Positions 16,406 to 24,066 of a stretch of DNA of 34,291 bases are shown here, piece after piece. The stretch spans positions 1-34,291 of the forward strand of contig CAITQH010000170.1 of NCBI GenBank assembly GCA_903894475.1, written 5' to 3'. The stretch comes from an uncultured beta proteobacterium. GTDB taxonomy: Bacteria > Pseudomonadota > Gammaproteobacteria > Burkholderiales > Burkholderiaceae_C. Positions within the stretch are counted from its first letter, which is position 1. Every line of letters begins with the position of its first letter. The notes beneath the pieces are model-generated. The model was not told the DNA's origin, searched no databases, and saw only the letters and a program-made list of their open reading frames with translations. Position numbers and translations under genes: made by a program.

Positions 16406-18052
16406 CTACTTGGCAAGAGCAGCCAGTTGCTCGAAATCAGTCTTCTCTCGGCGGCTTTTGTGGATGGGTCCCCCGATTGGGAGGCCGTGTTCAGTGTCTC
16501 GAATTCGGAATCCCATGAAGATGTCAACGGATTTGACTTCTCGAAGCTGTGGGACCAGCAGCAATCGCACGCCTTTTTCGTTTATCTGCGCTTGCGGGAC
16601 GTAGTGGGTTGCCTTTTCCCGTCGCTTGAAAAAGTACCCACGCTTCAGGAGTCGTCCCTCAACGTCTACGAAAAATTCCTTCCTCGGCATGAGCTTTAGC
16701 CCCTGTTTCTTGCACATCAGCGTGTAAGCCACATACATCTCTTCATCAGCAATTTCGAAATTCCCGGTCTCCAGCATATCGATGAAGCGGTCCACAGTAC
16801 GTACTGTCCGAACCGCCATTTCCGAAGCGTCTTTCACGCTGTCGGGGATTTCAATCGTGTCGGCCTTCATGACTTCCATCGCGCCTTGCAAAGCAAAGGC
16901 GACCAGAAGCGGGTATTCCTCCCCAGAACGTACCTTGTTGGCGATGCCCAAAATCTTTTCGTCGTCCGTTGGGGCGTATTCCAGATGCATCGAAATCACA
17001 CGCCTGACCATTGCCTCACTCTCATCGTTGAAGTGCGGCGCAGGGTTTGATGCTTGCGTTACGAGGCATTCCGGCAACAGGTCGAAGGGGTCGCGGTACT
17101 TTGGGTTTACATTGATGTTTTCGCGCGAGACGATTTTCTTCAGTATCTCGTTGACCGAACAGTCAGTCTTTGCAGAGCCTTCCGTTCCAATCATGGCCAT
17201 CTTGCCTACGAGACGCTCTACGTTTGCTGGAGTCTTGAGGTCGTCCAGGGTCACCGCAGCAATTGCGTCAGGCGTCAACAGGCCCTGCAACAGACCAATG
17301 ATTACTGACTTGCCGTTGCCGCCACTGCCCCAGAAATACATGAGTTTTTCAGGGTTCTCAATACGGTTGTAGACCAAGTGCAATCCAAACCAGCGGCGCA
17401 CGGTCGTAATTTGGTCGGGGTTCAGCGAGGACCGGAAGAATTTCATAAGTAGAGAATTGTCCTGATGCCCGAGCATCAATTCAATAAAGGCATCAGTTAC
17501 TGCTTGGCAGCTCGTCGGCAGGAAGTGAAGGTTGTATTGGGAAGGAGTATGGGGCGTAAAGGAGGGAACTCCATCGTCACTGATGGCGATAACCCCGTCC
17601 TCAAGCGGAATGCCCTTGCAGTTGCCAAAGGCCTTGAGTGGCAGGTCCTCGTTTTGGCTCGCGGACCACTTCCACTTCAGCGAGTTGTAAAAGCAAGCTG
17701 CTGCCTTTGACCGGAGCTCACCGGTTCGAATGAGCGAATGCATTGAGTCGGAGAGCTTTTCTGCCCAACCATTAGCGTCTTTCCAATGATTGCCAACCCA
17801 GATGTACGGCACGCCATTAGCGCCGTAGGCCAGGCTCGGGTTCTTGACCAGCTCCTGCGCCACGAACTGGACGATAGTCTTGTTGTCCAAGACTCGGTCA
17901 ATTTCTATGGGAGCGAATGGGAAACCATCGGGCCCTTCGATTTCCACGCGGTACTTGCAATCTGCGCTGCCAGGGACAGGAACTTCAATAAGCTTGAAAA
18001 ATTTCTGTGGACCCATCTGGTGGTCGATATCCACTCTGTTGCTTTTGGCCAT
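16406..18052 (-). CDS. SF3 helicase of the D5/P4 primase-helicase type
   Basis: The 548-residue protein has an SF3 core. Walker A is WGSGGNGKS (residues 241-249), Walker B lies around VGKMAMIGTE (282-291), motif C is CLVTQASNPAPHFND (329-343) and the arginine finger RR is at 350-351. The N-terminal 230 residues resemble the D5 N-terminal region, but no AEP-primase or Toprim motif is seen. A winged C-terminal domain follows. Such proteins form hexamers that open the origin of satellites and plasmids. A 9-bp repeat cluster lies 70-170 bases before the start. Shine-Dalgarno is GGGAG or AGGG close to ATG 18052. Confidence 0.85.
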   Translation of the reverse strand: MAKSNRVDIDHQMGPQKFFKLIEVPVPGSADCKYRVEIEGPDGFPFAPIEIDRVLDNKTIVQFVAQELVKNPSLAYGANGVPYIWVGNHWKDANGWAEKLSDSMHSLIRTGELRSKAAACFYNSLKWKWSASQNEDLPLKAFGNCKGIPLEDGVIAISDDGVPSFTPHTPSQYNLHFLPTSCQAVTDAFIELMLGHQDNSLLMKFFRSSLNPDQITTVRRWFGLHLVYNRIENPEKLMYFWGSGGNGKSVIIGLLQGLLTPDAIAAVTLDDLKTPANVERLVGKMAMIGTEGSAKTDCSVNEILKKIVSRENINVNPKYRDPFDLLPECLVTQASNPAPHFNDESEAMVRRVISMHLEYAPTDDEKILGIANKVRSGEEYPLLVAFALQGAMEVMKADTIEIPDSVKDASEMAVRTVRTVDRFIDMLETGNFEIADEEMYVAYTLMCKKQGLKLMPRKEFFVDVEGRLLKRGYFFKRREKATHYVPQAQINEKGVRLLLVPQLREVKSVDIFMGFRIRDTEHGLPIGGPIHKSRREKTDFEQLAALAK

Positions 18053-18119
18053 CCCTGTGAACTCCCAAAAAGTTTGACTTCTTCCGGAAGCTTAAATCAT
18101 TGGTGCTAACTCCATCCGC

Positions 18120-18218
18120 CTATTTCCGCTATTTCCGAGGGAAGGCAGAATTCTTCTATCAAAAACACACAAATGAATTACCAACTTGATTGAAATAATA
18201 GAAATAGTGGAAATAGTT
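18120..18218. repeat. Iteron-like 9-bp repeats, candidate replication origin
   Basis: CTATTTCCG occurs twice in tandem (18120-18128, 18129-18137). After 54 bases of AT-rich DNA come GAAATAATA, GAAATAGTG and GAAATAGTT in tandem (18192-18218), the same unit in the opposite sense. One more copy, GGAAATAAG, is at 18252-18260. Tandem 9-mers before a replicative helicase gene suggest an origin. Operators for the helicase gene are the alternative. Confidence 0.6.
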
Positions 18219-18297
18219 GGCTTGGAATGGTCGTTTTCGGAATGGACCGATGGAAATAAGTGCAAAGTGTCAGGCTGGCTGCATCATAGAAACAAAG

Positions 18298-18319
18298 AAA
18301 GGCGCCGCGAGGCGCCTTT
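18298..18319 (-). terminator. Hairpin terminator downstream of the 18437-19366 gene
   Basis: AAAGGCGCC and GGCGCCTTT form a perfect 9-bp stem with a GCGA loop; on the - strand it ends in TTTC. It separates the leftward cargo gene from the iteron region. Confidence 0.7.
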
Positions 18320-18436
18320 CCCCCCCTTTCGGGGGCTGCACAGTGAATTTTCCGAACGCGACAGTGAGTCACGACGGGCGCGCAAGCACGCGCCTAATCA
18401 GGAATGCTTGGTGGCCTCATGAGTTGCGGCGGGTAT

Positions 18437-19366
18437 CTACTGACGTATAGCAACCGTCTTCAATCCCGATTGAGTCCGATAGTCATGCAGCGTTGTGACT
18501 CGGTGTGTGACCCAGACCAGCGGCGGGCGCAGTTGAACAGCGACCAGCCTGACCCGTTTTTCCAGCGCTGCACGTTCGTGAGCGGGCTTGTCGCCCCAAA
18601 GGGAATTTGCAGCGAGCAGAATTCGCTGTGCATGGCTTAACGAGCCGTCGAACACAAAGACGACCGCAGTCAGCTTATAGACGATGTCACCGGACAACTG
18701 TGTTCCCACAAATGCACTGGCGCGCAGGCATTTTTCCAGTTCGCTGCGAGCTTTGGAAGCCGCCTCCTGTTCAATCCATTCCACACCCATGCTGCCGTCC
18801 GCAGCACGACTCCAGGTCAAGCCATCCGGGAGCTTCTTGAGGGCGCGCGCCAGCGGGTCTATGGTGAACGGGAGCTTACGGCGCAGCAGCAAGTATTCAC
18901 CGGCGACTTGCTGACCGCCAATTTGTCGTTCGATAAGGTAGCGGGTTGCGAGGGTCCGATGAAAGAAAGTTGGACCGGCGACGCTGGACAGGTCCAACGT
19001 GTGTTGTGCTTCAATGCCACGAGCATCGAGCCATGTCGCGCCCGTCCGCGTAATGCACAGGCTGCGCCCGCCAAGGGCGTTGCGCCGCTCCAGGAGCAGC
19101 CCATTTTTGACCAACCGGCGAGCCGTCCGGCCCCCAAGCTGTTCGGCGTAGCGCGCCAAAGGCCAAACCGCACGTGAAAGTTCCGAAACTCGTACATGGC
19201 CGAATTTTGCAACAGTCATCATGCATTTAAGCTCATTGGCTCTTGCTACTTCTTGACCACCCAGCTTCTGTTGAGGTTTGCTTTTTGATGTGGTTTTAGC
19301 GCCGGGTGGTGTCGTTGGCTGTCGAGACGACAGCAGTCCCACAATGTCTGCGTCCGAAATCTTCAT
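18437..19366 (-). CDS. Winged-helix-like hypothetical protein
   Basis: From ATG 19366 the protein is 309 residues (MKISDADIVGLLSSRQP), with GGAGAG upstream. After a basic linker, a winged helix can be seen: HVRVSELSRAVWP, RTARRLVKNGLLLERRNALGGRSLCITRTGATWL. The rest includes SGDIVYKLTAVVFVFDGSLSHAQRILLAANSLWG. The layout recalls plasmid replication-relaxation proteins, but the match is weak. It lies upstream of the iteron region and SF3 helicase gene in the same orientation, so a role in replication control is plausible. Function is not established. Confidence 0.6.
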   Translation of the reverse strand: MKISDADIVGLLSSRQPTTPPGAKTTSKSKPQQKLGGQEVARANELKCMMTVAKFGHVRVSELSRAVWPLARYAEQLGGRTARRLVKNGLLLERRNALGGRSLCITRTGATWLDARGIEAQHTLDLSSVAGPTFFHRTLATRYLIERQIGGQQVAGEYLLLRRKLPFTIDPLARALKKLPDGLTWSRAADGSMGVEWIEQEAASKARSELEKCLRASAFVGTQLSGDIVYKLTAVVFVFDGSLSHAQRILLAANSLWGDKPAHERAALEKRVRLVAVQLRPPLVWVTHRVTTLHDYRTQSGLKTVAIRQ

Positions 19367-19532
19367 GCTCGCTCTCCGAGGGTAATAACCCGTATAGCGA
19401 ACGACTGTCTGCGGCGGCTGTCTTACCCGGTCACGCACGACAGCCAAGGTGCCTATCGACGGAGGAACTTCGAACCCATCACGAGCAGGCCCGAGACCCG
19501 CGACTTAAAAGGCGCTAAAGGTCCTCTCGTAG

Positions 19533-20381
19533 TCACCTTTCAAAGATGTTCTTTGCCTTGCGTGACTCGTTGTAGCCCGTATTGAACAATACGTCGTTGG
19601 AATTGGCCTCCGCATCAAAGTTCGAGCGAAACTCCTTGAGAACTTTCCCTTTGAAAAAATCCCTCTCGACGGCGACTTTTTTCACACTCGGGTCTACGAC
19701 CACTTCACCCTCGTAACTGAATAGCGCAAGGACTGCGGTCTTGGGAATGATGGCGTAGATGATGCCCGGAATTTCATTTTTATTATGGCAATTTATCGCC
19801 GCGAAATTCAGCGCCTCTTGCGGGTGACGCGTCCAAGAAAAGCCATCTTCAAAATGGTCAATGCCGGTGGAAACGCCACGTTGGACTTGAAATTCATCTG
19901 GCAGGGCCGCGTATTCAGCATTGAGGTCCTCACCCTCAAACGCGACAGCACGATGCATTCGATGCATTGGCGCAGCCCTGAAGAATTCAATGACCTGTGC
20001 CTGGGAGAGTTTGACCCCCGCCATCATCCCGCGTGAACCAGATTGCCATGCATGTGAAAAGACGGTTGCCCACGTGTCAGCCGAATACTTGCCCGCCTTG
20101 AACCCAGCCCACACAAACATCGCAAACTCAAAAATGACGGTTTGGTTGACCTTGTACCACTCTTGGTCGTAATGGTTGACTGCGAGGGATAGCTCGTCGT
20201 AATTTTCCGTGCACAACGCGGGCAAGAGATGCTTTTCGACGACTTCCGCCGTGTTCCCGTAGAGACCCAACTTATCGGCCTTGAGCCATTCAATCCACTT
20301 ATCAGTGTCAATGGCCGTCGCTATGTTTTTGGCGTGACCGCCCTGCCGGTCAACGAGCGTTGACCTGTACGTAAAAATCAT
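19533..20381 (-). CDS. Probable ADP-ribosyltransferase-fold protein (R-S-E type), candidate effector
   Basis: The 282-residue protein starts at ATG 20381 after GGGGGAG. The C-terminal half shows the spacing of R-S-E ADP-ribosyltransferases: VQRGVS (Arg 168), GFSWT (Ser 182, Thr 184) followed by QEALNFAA, and YEGEVVVD (Glu 224 and Glu 226, an ExE pair). The N-terminal half is helical (VIFEFAMFVWAGFKAGKYS) and unassigned. Enzymes of this fold move ADP-ribose from NAD+ onto protein, nucleic acid or small molecules, and many serve as toxins or phage-defence effectors. No antitoxin is obvious next to it. The fold call rests on motifs only, and a non-catalytic relative cannot be excluded. Confidence 0.5.
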   Translation of the reverse strand: MIFTYRSTLVDRQGGHAKNIATAIDTDKWIEWLKADKLGLYGNTAEVVEKHLLPALCTENYDELSLAVNHYDQEWYKVNQTVIFEFAMFVWAGFKAGKYSADTWATVFSHAWQSGSRGMMAGVKLSQAQVIEFFRAAPMHRMHRAVAFEGEDLNAEYAALPDEFQVQRGVSTGIDHFEDGFSWTRHPQEALNFAAINCHNKNEIPGIIYAIIPKTAVLALFSYEGEVVVDPSVKKVAVERDFFKGKVLKEFRSNFDAEANSNDVLFNTGYNESRKAKNIFER

Positions 20382-20472
20382 TGGGACTCCCCCTGCCTTG
20401 CTTGTTGTTTGAAAGATATGTTCTGGTGACCGTCAGCCATCTTACCCAGTAAAACACGGCAGTTTCAATACT

Positions 20473-20949
20473 TCATCGATGGAAGAACTTTGCACCCATC
20501 GCCCACCACGCCGCGACCCATGTCTTCCAAGCAGCCAAAACATTCGTTTTTTGGCGCATGGCAGGTGCCGTGACAGCGGCCCGGTCGGTGGTCACCGTGA
20601 CCAAGGCGAATGGTGCCGTCTTTTGTACTTCGGCAGTCAGCGCGCCTCGAAGCACTTCGCACAGTGCCGAGCCGGCCTGCAAGTCCCGTGCAATTGCCCG
20701 TAGAGTTGGATGCGCCAGCACTGGCGCGGTGACGTTCAACTGCCCGGCACCCGATGCTGCGGCCCTTTCACGAGCACGTTTAGAGCGGATTGCACTGCCC
20801 GTCGGAGCGGAGCTTGCCCGCGCGTAGGCTTGGATTTTTATGATGCCGTGCGCCGTAAGTTCTTCGTCTGTAAGGCCGACAGGCTGGCAGCACGGCTCTA
20901 TGCCGTTGTGCGTTGATGTCGGACTTGTTTCTACAGTTTGCTGATGCAA
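20473..20949 (-). CDS. Hypothetical Ala-rich protein with TTG start
   Basis: The 158-residue frame opens at TTG 20949, preceded by AGGGGA at proper spacing; no ATG is available nearby. I do not recognise it. The middle is basic and Ala-rich (SAIRSKRARERAAASGAGQ), the end Trp-rich (AAWKTWVAAWWAMGAKFFHR), which could contact membrane or DNA. It lies under a near-perfect palindrome at 20971-20987, so it may be controlled by, or itself be, a regulator. It is upstream of the ART-like gene in the same orientation. Confidence 0.5.
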   Translation of the reverse strand: MHQQTVETSPTSTHNGIEPCCQPVGLTDEELTAHGIIKIQAYARASSAPTGSAIRSKRARERAAASGAGQLNVTAPVLAHPTLRAIARDLQAGSALCEVLRGALTAEVQKTAPFALVTVTTDRAAVTAPAMRQKTNVLAAWKTWVAAWWAMGAKFFHR

Positions 20950-20970
20950 TTGGTTCCCCTGGGTATGCGT

Positions 20971-20987
20971 TTTAGAACCGTTCTAAA
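20971..20987. promoter_or_regulatory. Palindromic operator candidate
   Basis: TTTAGAACCGTTCTAAA is a perfect 8-bp inverted repeat around one base, 21 bases upstream of the TTG start of the leftward 158-residue gene. The size and symmetry fit a dimeric repressor. Which protein binds is not known. Confidence 0.55.
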
Positions 20988-21017
20988 TCGCGTCCAGAGG
21001 TGTAGGCACAAGTTTTA

Positions 21018-21035
21018 AACGCCCACAAGGGCGTT
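21018..21035 (-). terminator. Hairpin between the membrane-protein gene and the 158-residue gene
   Basis: AACGCCC and GGGCGTT pair around ACAA. On the - strand the stem is followed by TAAAACTT, a weak terminator pattern. It may end the transcript of the membrane protein gene at 21153-21653. Confidence 0.5.
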
Positions 21036-21152
21036 GGTGTTGGGTTCCGCGCGGCGTCGATTTCACTGTATGGTTACCGTGCACGTTGCGCAGCGGGCGC
21101 CCGGGCCTGTTAGTTATCAACGAGCATCCTCATCGAGTGATGTTCTGCCAAC

Positions 21153-21653
21153 TCATCGACGCTTCAAAACGTTTGCCAACACTACGGCCAATATCCCTCC
21201 AACGCAAGCGCCAACCACCCAAGTGGTACGTCCAAAAAAGGTCACAGCAAAACCTAAGAACGTGAAAAGCCATCCAAAAAGTGGAACCATTGTCCACTGC
21301 ACCAAGCGAACCTGCAATCGGCTCCACCTGCCGTACGGCGAAACAGGGTTCGCTTGCGCCACCTCACGCGCTTTGTACAGAGCCCTAAATTGCTCTCGTA
21401 ACGTCCGAGGAATAAAAGCATGGCTCCAAGCTGGAAACCCCCCAAAAAGACCCAGGGTCAATGCGACGGCACCGCCGTAATAAAACAACAAAATAAAAAG
21501 CAGCGCCATCTCCGGCGGTATCACCTTGCCGGGCGGACGCGGGTGCGATAACCCCAGTTGCATCCCCACAGCCATAAGCAGCTGCAACAGCCCAAAACTG
21601 CCAAAAATAATTCGGGGTATGACTTTAACGAAAACTTCCATTGAGTGAGACAT
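21153..21653 (-). CDS. Hypothetical inner-membrane protein
   Basis: From ATG 21653 (AAAAGG upstream) the protein is 166 residues. A longer frame opens only with TTG. Hydrophobic segments suggest four membrane helices: around residues 10-30, 45-67, 117-135 and 141-160. Between the second and third is a basic cytoplasmic-type loop (RTLREQFRALYKAREVAQ). I do not recognise a family. Element B cargo with membrane helices next to unknown soluble genes can be abortive-infection or superinfection-exclusion genes, but there is no direct evidence here. Confidence 0.6.
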   Translation of the reverse strand: MSHSMEVFVKVIPRIIFGSFGLLQLLMAVGMQLGLSHPRPPGKVIPPEMALLFILLFYYGGAVALTLGLFGGFPAWSHAFIPRTLREQFRALYKAREVAQANPVSPYGRWSRLQVRLVQWTMVPLFGWLFTFLGFAVTFFGRTTWVVGACVGGILAVVLANVLKRR

Positions 21654-21674
21654 GCGCCTTTTGTGATGAGCCAA

Positions 21675-22069
21675 TCGAGGAGGTCTGCAGTTGGATTATC
21701 CAGTCTGGCGAAGAGTTTGGTATCCCCCAAATGGGGGATACCGAGCCTGTTAGCGTTCTGTAGGAAGACACGACTTACCAGACGCCACACGAGCTAAAAC
21801 TGTCGCGCCAGTCGCAGGCTTGGTGTCACGGCAGTTTCGGACGCCCGTGCTCCCAAGCCCAAAACCAAACCGGACGCTTTAGCCTGCCACCCCCACGCAA
21901 ACGCCCGCGGACTTGTGCCGGGGATTTGGTGGGGGTGATAAGACAGCGGGCTAAAGAGTCCGTTTTTTGACGCCCAGATACCACCCCCTCCCGTCCCCCG
22001 AGGGATGCGCCAGGTCAAAGAGCGAGGGTAATCAGTCGAGCCCTCGAAACCAATTTCAAGGGGCACACA
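21675..22069. other. Divergent intergenic region with a perfect hairpin
   Basis: No gene is seen. GGTATCCCCC (21719-21728) pairs perfectly with 21733-21742 around AAAT, a 10-bp stem just upstream of the leftward membrane-protein gene. The right part is rich in C and G tracts. It should hold promoters for the membrane protein and for the rightward ArdC-like gene, whose Shine-Dalgarno AAGGGG is at about 22058. Confidence 0.5.
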
Positions 22070-22909
22070 ATGGACATTCGGCAAGTCATCACAGACAAAA
22101 TTGTCACGCTGCTGGAGCGTGGCACCACAAAGACTGGGCCGCGCTGGACAACCCGTAAAGCTTCAGGCCTGCCCGTCAATGCGAAGACCGGCGAGGCGTA
22201 TCACGGTATCAATGTGCTGCTGATGTGGGCTGAAATGTCAGAAAGGGGATATGCCGTCAGCAGATGGCTGACTTACAACCAAGCCGCAGAACTGGGCGGG
22301 CAGGTCCGCAAGGGCCAGAAGTCGGTAATGTGTGTCTATTACCAGACCGTTCAAAAGAAGGACGCTGGCCAGGAGGATGACGACGGCGAGAGCTATTTTC
22401 TGGCCAAGCCGTTTTGGGTCTTCAATGTGGCACAGATTGACGGCTTGACCGCCGACCTCACGGCGCCAGCGGTGGTGGACTTCAACGCAAGCCAGAACGC
22501 AGAGCAAATTCTGACAAGCAGCAAGGCCCGCATTGACTACGGGTTCGACAAAGCTTCCTATTCCAGCCGTCACGACAGAATATGCCTGCCCGAGCGTGAG
22601 CGCTTCACGACCCCTGAAAATTTCTATGCGACTGCGCTTCACGAATTGACCCACTGGACCGGTCATGAAAGCCGACTAAACCGGCAATTTGGCAAACGCT
22701 TTGGCGACGATGCTTACGCCTTTGAAGAGCTTGTTGCAGAGCTTGGCGCAGCGTTCACGGTTGGTCAACTGGGCATGGTTGACGCAACGATTGAAGCCCA
22801 TGCAAACTATGTGAATTGCTGGCTCAAAGTGCTGAAGAGCGACAAGCGCGCCATCTTCACAGCTGCGAGCCAGGCGGCGAAGGCGGCAGACTTCATTTTG
22901 ACGTGCTAA
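22070..22909 (+). CDS. ArdC-like antirestriction protein with zinc-metallopeptidase domain
   Basis: The 279-residue protein opens with the ArdC N-terminal domain (DUF1738-type): VITDKIVTLLERGTTKTGPRWT, GEAYHGINVLLMW, GGQVRKGQKSVMCVYYQ. A metallopeptidase-like domain follows with HELTHWTGHESR (zinc motif HExxH at residues 191-195) and FEELVAELGAAF with the third ligand Glu. ArdC proteins bind single-stranded DNA and protect incoming elements from restriction. In element B it would help establishment in hosts with other RM systems, while the element carries its own. Full length for the family and all zinc residues present. Confidence 0.88.
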   Translation: MDIRQVITDKIVTLLERGTTKTGPRWTTRKASGLPVNAKTGEAYHGINVLLMWAEMSERGYAVSRWLTYNQAAELGGQVRKGQKSVMCVYYQTVQKKDAGQEDDDGESYFLAKPFWVFNVAQIDGLTADLTAPAVVDFNASQNAEQILTSSKARIDYGFDKASYSSRHDRICLPERERFTTPENFYATALHELTHWTGHESRLNRQFGKRFGDDAYAFEELVAELGAAFTVGQLGMVDATIEAHANYVNCWLKVLKSDKRAIFTAASQAAKAADFILTC

Positions 22910-23032
22910 TGTGGAACAATGACATTCGAGAGTCTGCGGCGCTGGGTGTAGCGGACCTTTTGGAACTGGTGTCACATTAAGGTTGAAAATGGCCAACGAC
23001 GCTGCATGAGTGATTTTTTCTAACAACACGAC

Positions 23033-23587
23033 ATGAAAAAAACCAACGCAACCAAGACCACCACCCCCGTGTCTCTCACGTCCCCGTCACTGGGAGCCAT
23101 CTGGGAGGCGTTTTTCGTCAAGCCCTCCCCCGACTTTTGGAGCAAATGCTCCGAAGACGAGGTTGCAGCTCTGCAAAAACGTTGCGAGTCGCACTGGGTG
23201 ACAAAAGCTTCACTGTTACTGCGTTCACTCAAGTTCCGGGGTGCCGTCGCTGGCCATACACATTACGGCTGGAGTGTGGTTTTGGACATTGCCGCCAAGT
23301 TATCGCCACTGCACAACACAAAGGATGCCCACCAGCATGCTATGCGCATGCTAAAAAGAAGCGCCGGTGGAACAGCCTATCGTGACGCGGTGACAAGCAT
23401 GGGTCGCGAACTGCGGCTTGTGGACCGAGATGTTTTACGAGGCATTGACTGGGTGGAACAGGAGGCCCTTGGTCGTCGCATGCCACCTCTGCGGCCACCG
23501 CTCTGGCATGAGTACTACTACCGCATAGTGCCCCGACCAAGAACACCGCAAGGCGGCAGCACAGGCAGTCAACCAACCCCGCCCTAA
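23033..23587 (+). CDS. Hypothetical basic protein
   Basis: I do not recognise this 184-residue protein. It starts at ATG 23033. It is basic and mostly helical, with a region SLGAIWEAFFVKPSPDFWSKCSEDEVAALQKRC and a Pro- and Arg-rich end (PPLRPPLWHEYYYRIVPRPR). There is no signal peptide or membrane helix. It follows the ArdC-like gene by 123 bases and is followed by a hairpin overlapping its stop. Confidence 0.6.
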   Translation: MKKTNATKTTTPVSLTSPSLGAIWEAFFVKPSPDFWSKCSEDEVAALQKRCESHWVTKASLLLRSLKFRGAVAGHTHYGWSVVLDIAAKLSPLHNTKDAHQHAMRMLKRSAGGTAYRDAVTSMGRELRLVDRDVLRGIDWVEQEALGRRMPPLRPPLWHEYYYRIVPRPRTPQGGSTGSQPTPP

Positions 23588-23605
23588 TGGGCGAGGCTTT
23601 ATTTT
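23580..23605 (+). terminator. Terminator overlapping the stop of the 23033 gene
   Basis: CGCCC-TAAT-GGGCG (23580-23593) has the stop codon TAA in its loop and is followed within a few bases by TTTATTTTT. Confidence 0.65.
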
Positions 23606-23612
23606 TATAGAC

Positions 23613-23900
23613 ATGAAATATTCTCTCGTTCTCATAGCAGCGGTCGCGAGCGCCAGCGTTGTGCACGGAGCTACGAAAGAGCAAATCATGAGTTCCAACT
23701 ATCTCAAATACCAATTCTGTATGGAAAAGGTCTTCGGACAAGGCTTTTACAACCGACTTGGGTTGACTCCGGTAATGAACCGGTGGGGCATCCCCGAGCC
23801 CACGTTGAGCTCGTTAAGTCAGGCATCGGCAGAAGTGCGGAAGACCGATGCAAAGTGTCGTGCAGACAATGCCATTGCCTTGGAGCCGAGGCCGCAGTGA
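23613..23900 (+). CDS. Small secreted hypothetical protein
   Basis: The 95-residue protein begins with a clear signal peptide (MKYSLVLIAAVASASVVHGA, cleavage expected after VHG or HGA). The mature part has two cysteines (QFCMEKVFGQ and DAKCRAD) that could form a disulfide in the periplasm. It is the last gene before the right end of element B. No family recognised. A periplasmic lysozyme-inhibitor or entry-exclusion role is only speculation. Confidence 0.6.
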   Translation: MKYSLVLIAAVASASVVHGATKEQIMSSNYLKYQFCMEKVFGQGFYNRLGLTPVMNRWGIPEPTLSSLSQASAEVRKTDAKCRADNAIALEPRPQ

Positions 23901-23999
23901 GTTGTCGCGGTGTATATTCGGTTACGTTGCCAGCCAAGTGCGCTATATCGGGGTGGCCCCCGCATGAGTTGCTTGCAGGACTGTGCCGCGGCTCTCACA

Positions 24000-24025
24000 A
24001 AGTGGTGCACAATGGTGATGCACAA
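24000..24025 (+). repeat. 26-bp terminal direct repeat of element B, right copy
   Basis: Perfect match to 6571-6596. It lies 19 bases before the 17-bp repeat. Relative to the left end, the order of repeats is mirrored with respect to the tRNA sequence, as expected for the two arms of an attP. Confidence 0.7.
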
Positions 24026-24043
24026 ATACGAAAAAATATACCG

Positions 24044-24060
24044 TAACTTGTTGATTTATA
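24044..24060 (+). repeat. 17-bp terminal direct repeat of element B, right copy
   Basis: TAACTTGTTGATTTATA, identical to 6519-6535. It lies immediately before the right att structure. Confidence 0.65.
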
Positions 24061-24066
24061 TTACTA

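Noticed and set aside
16782-17372. A 196-codon + strand frame opposite the SF3 helicase
   Set aside because: It is a Ser/Arg-rich shadow of a gene with intact helicase motifs.
21794-22084. A leftward 96-codon frame before the ArdC-like gene
   Set aside because: It runs through C/G tracts, is low in complexity and overlaps the ribosome site of the ArdC-like gene.
23783-24046. A + frame that crosses the right 26-bp repeat and contains VVHNGDAQ, like the region before integrase B
   Set aside because: The likeness is due to the terminal repeat itself, not to a duplicated integrase gene.
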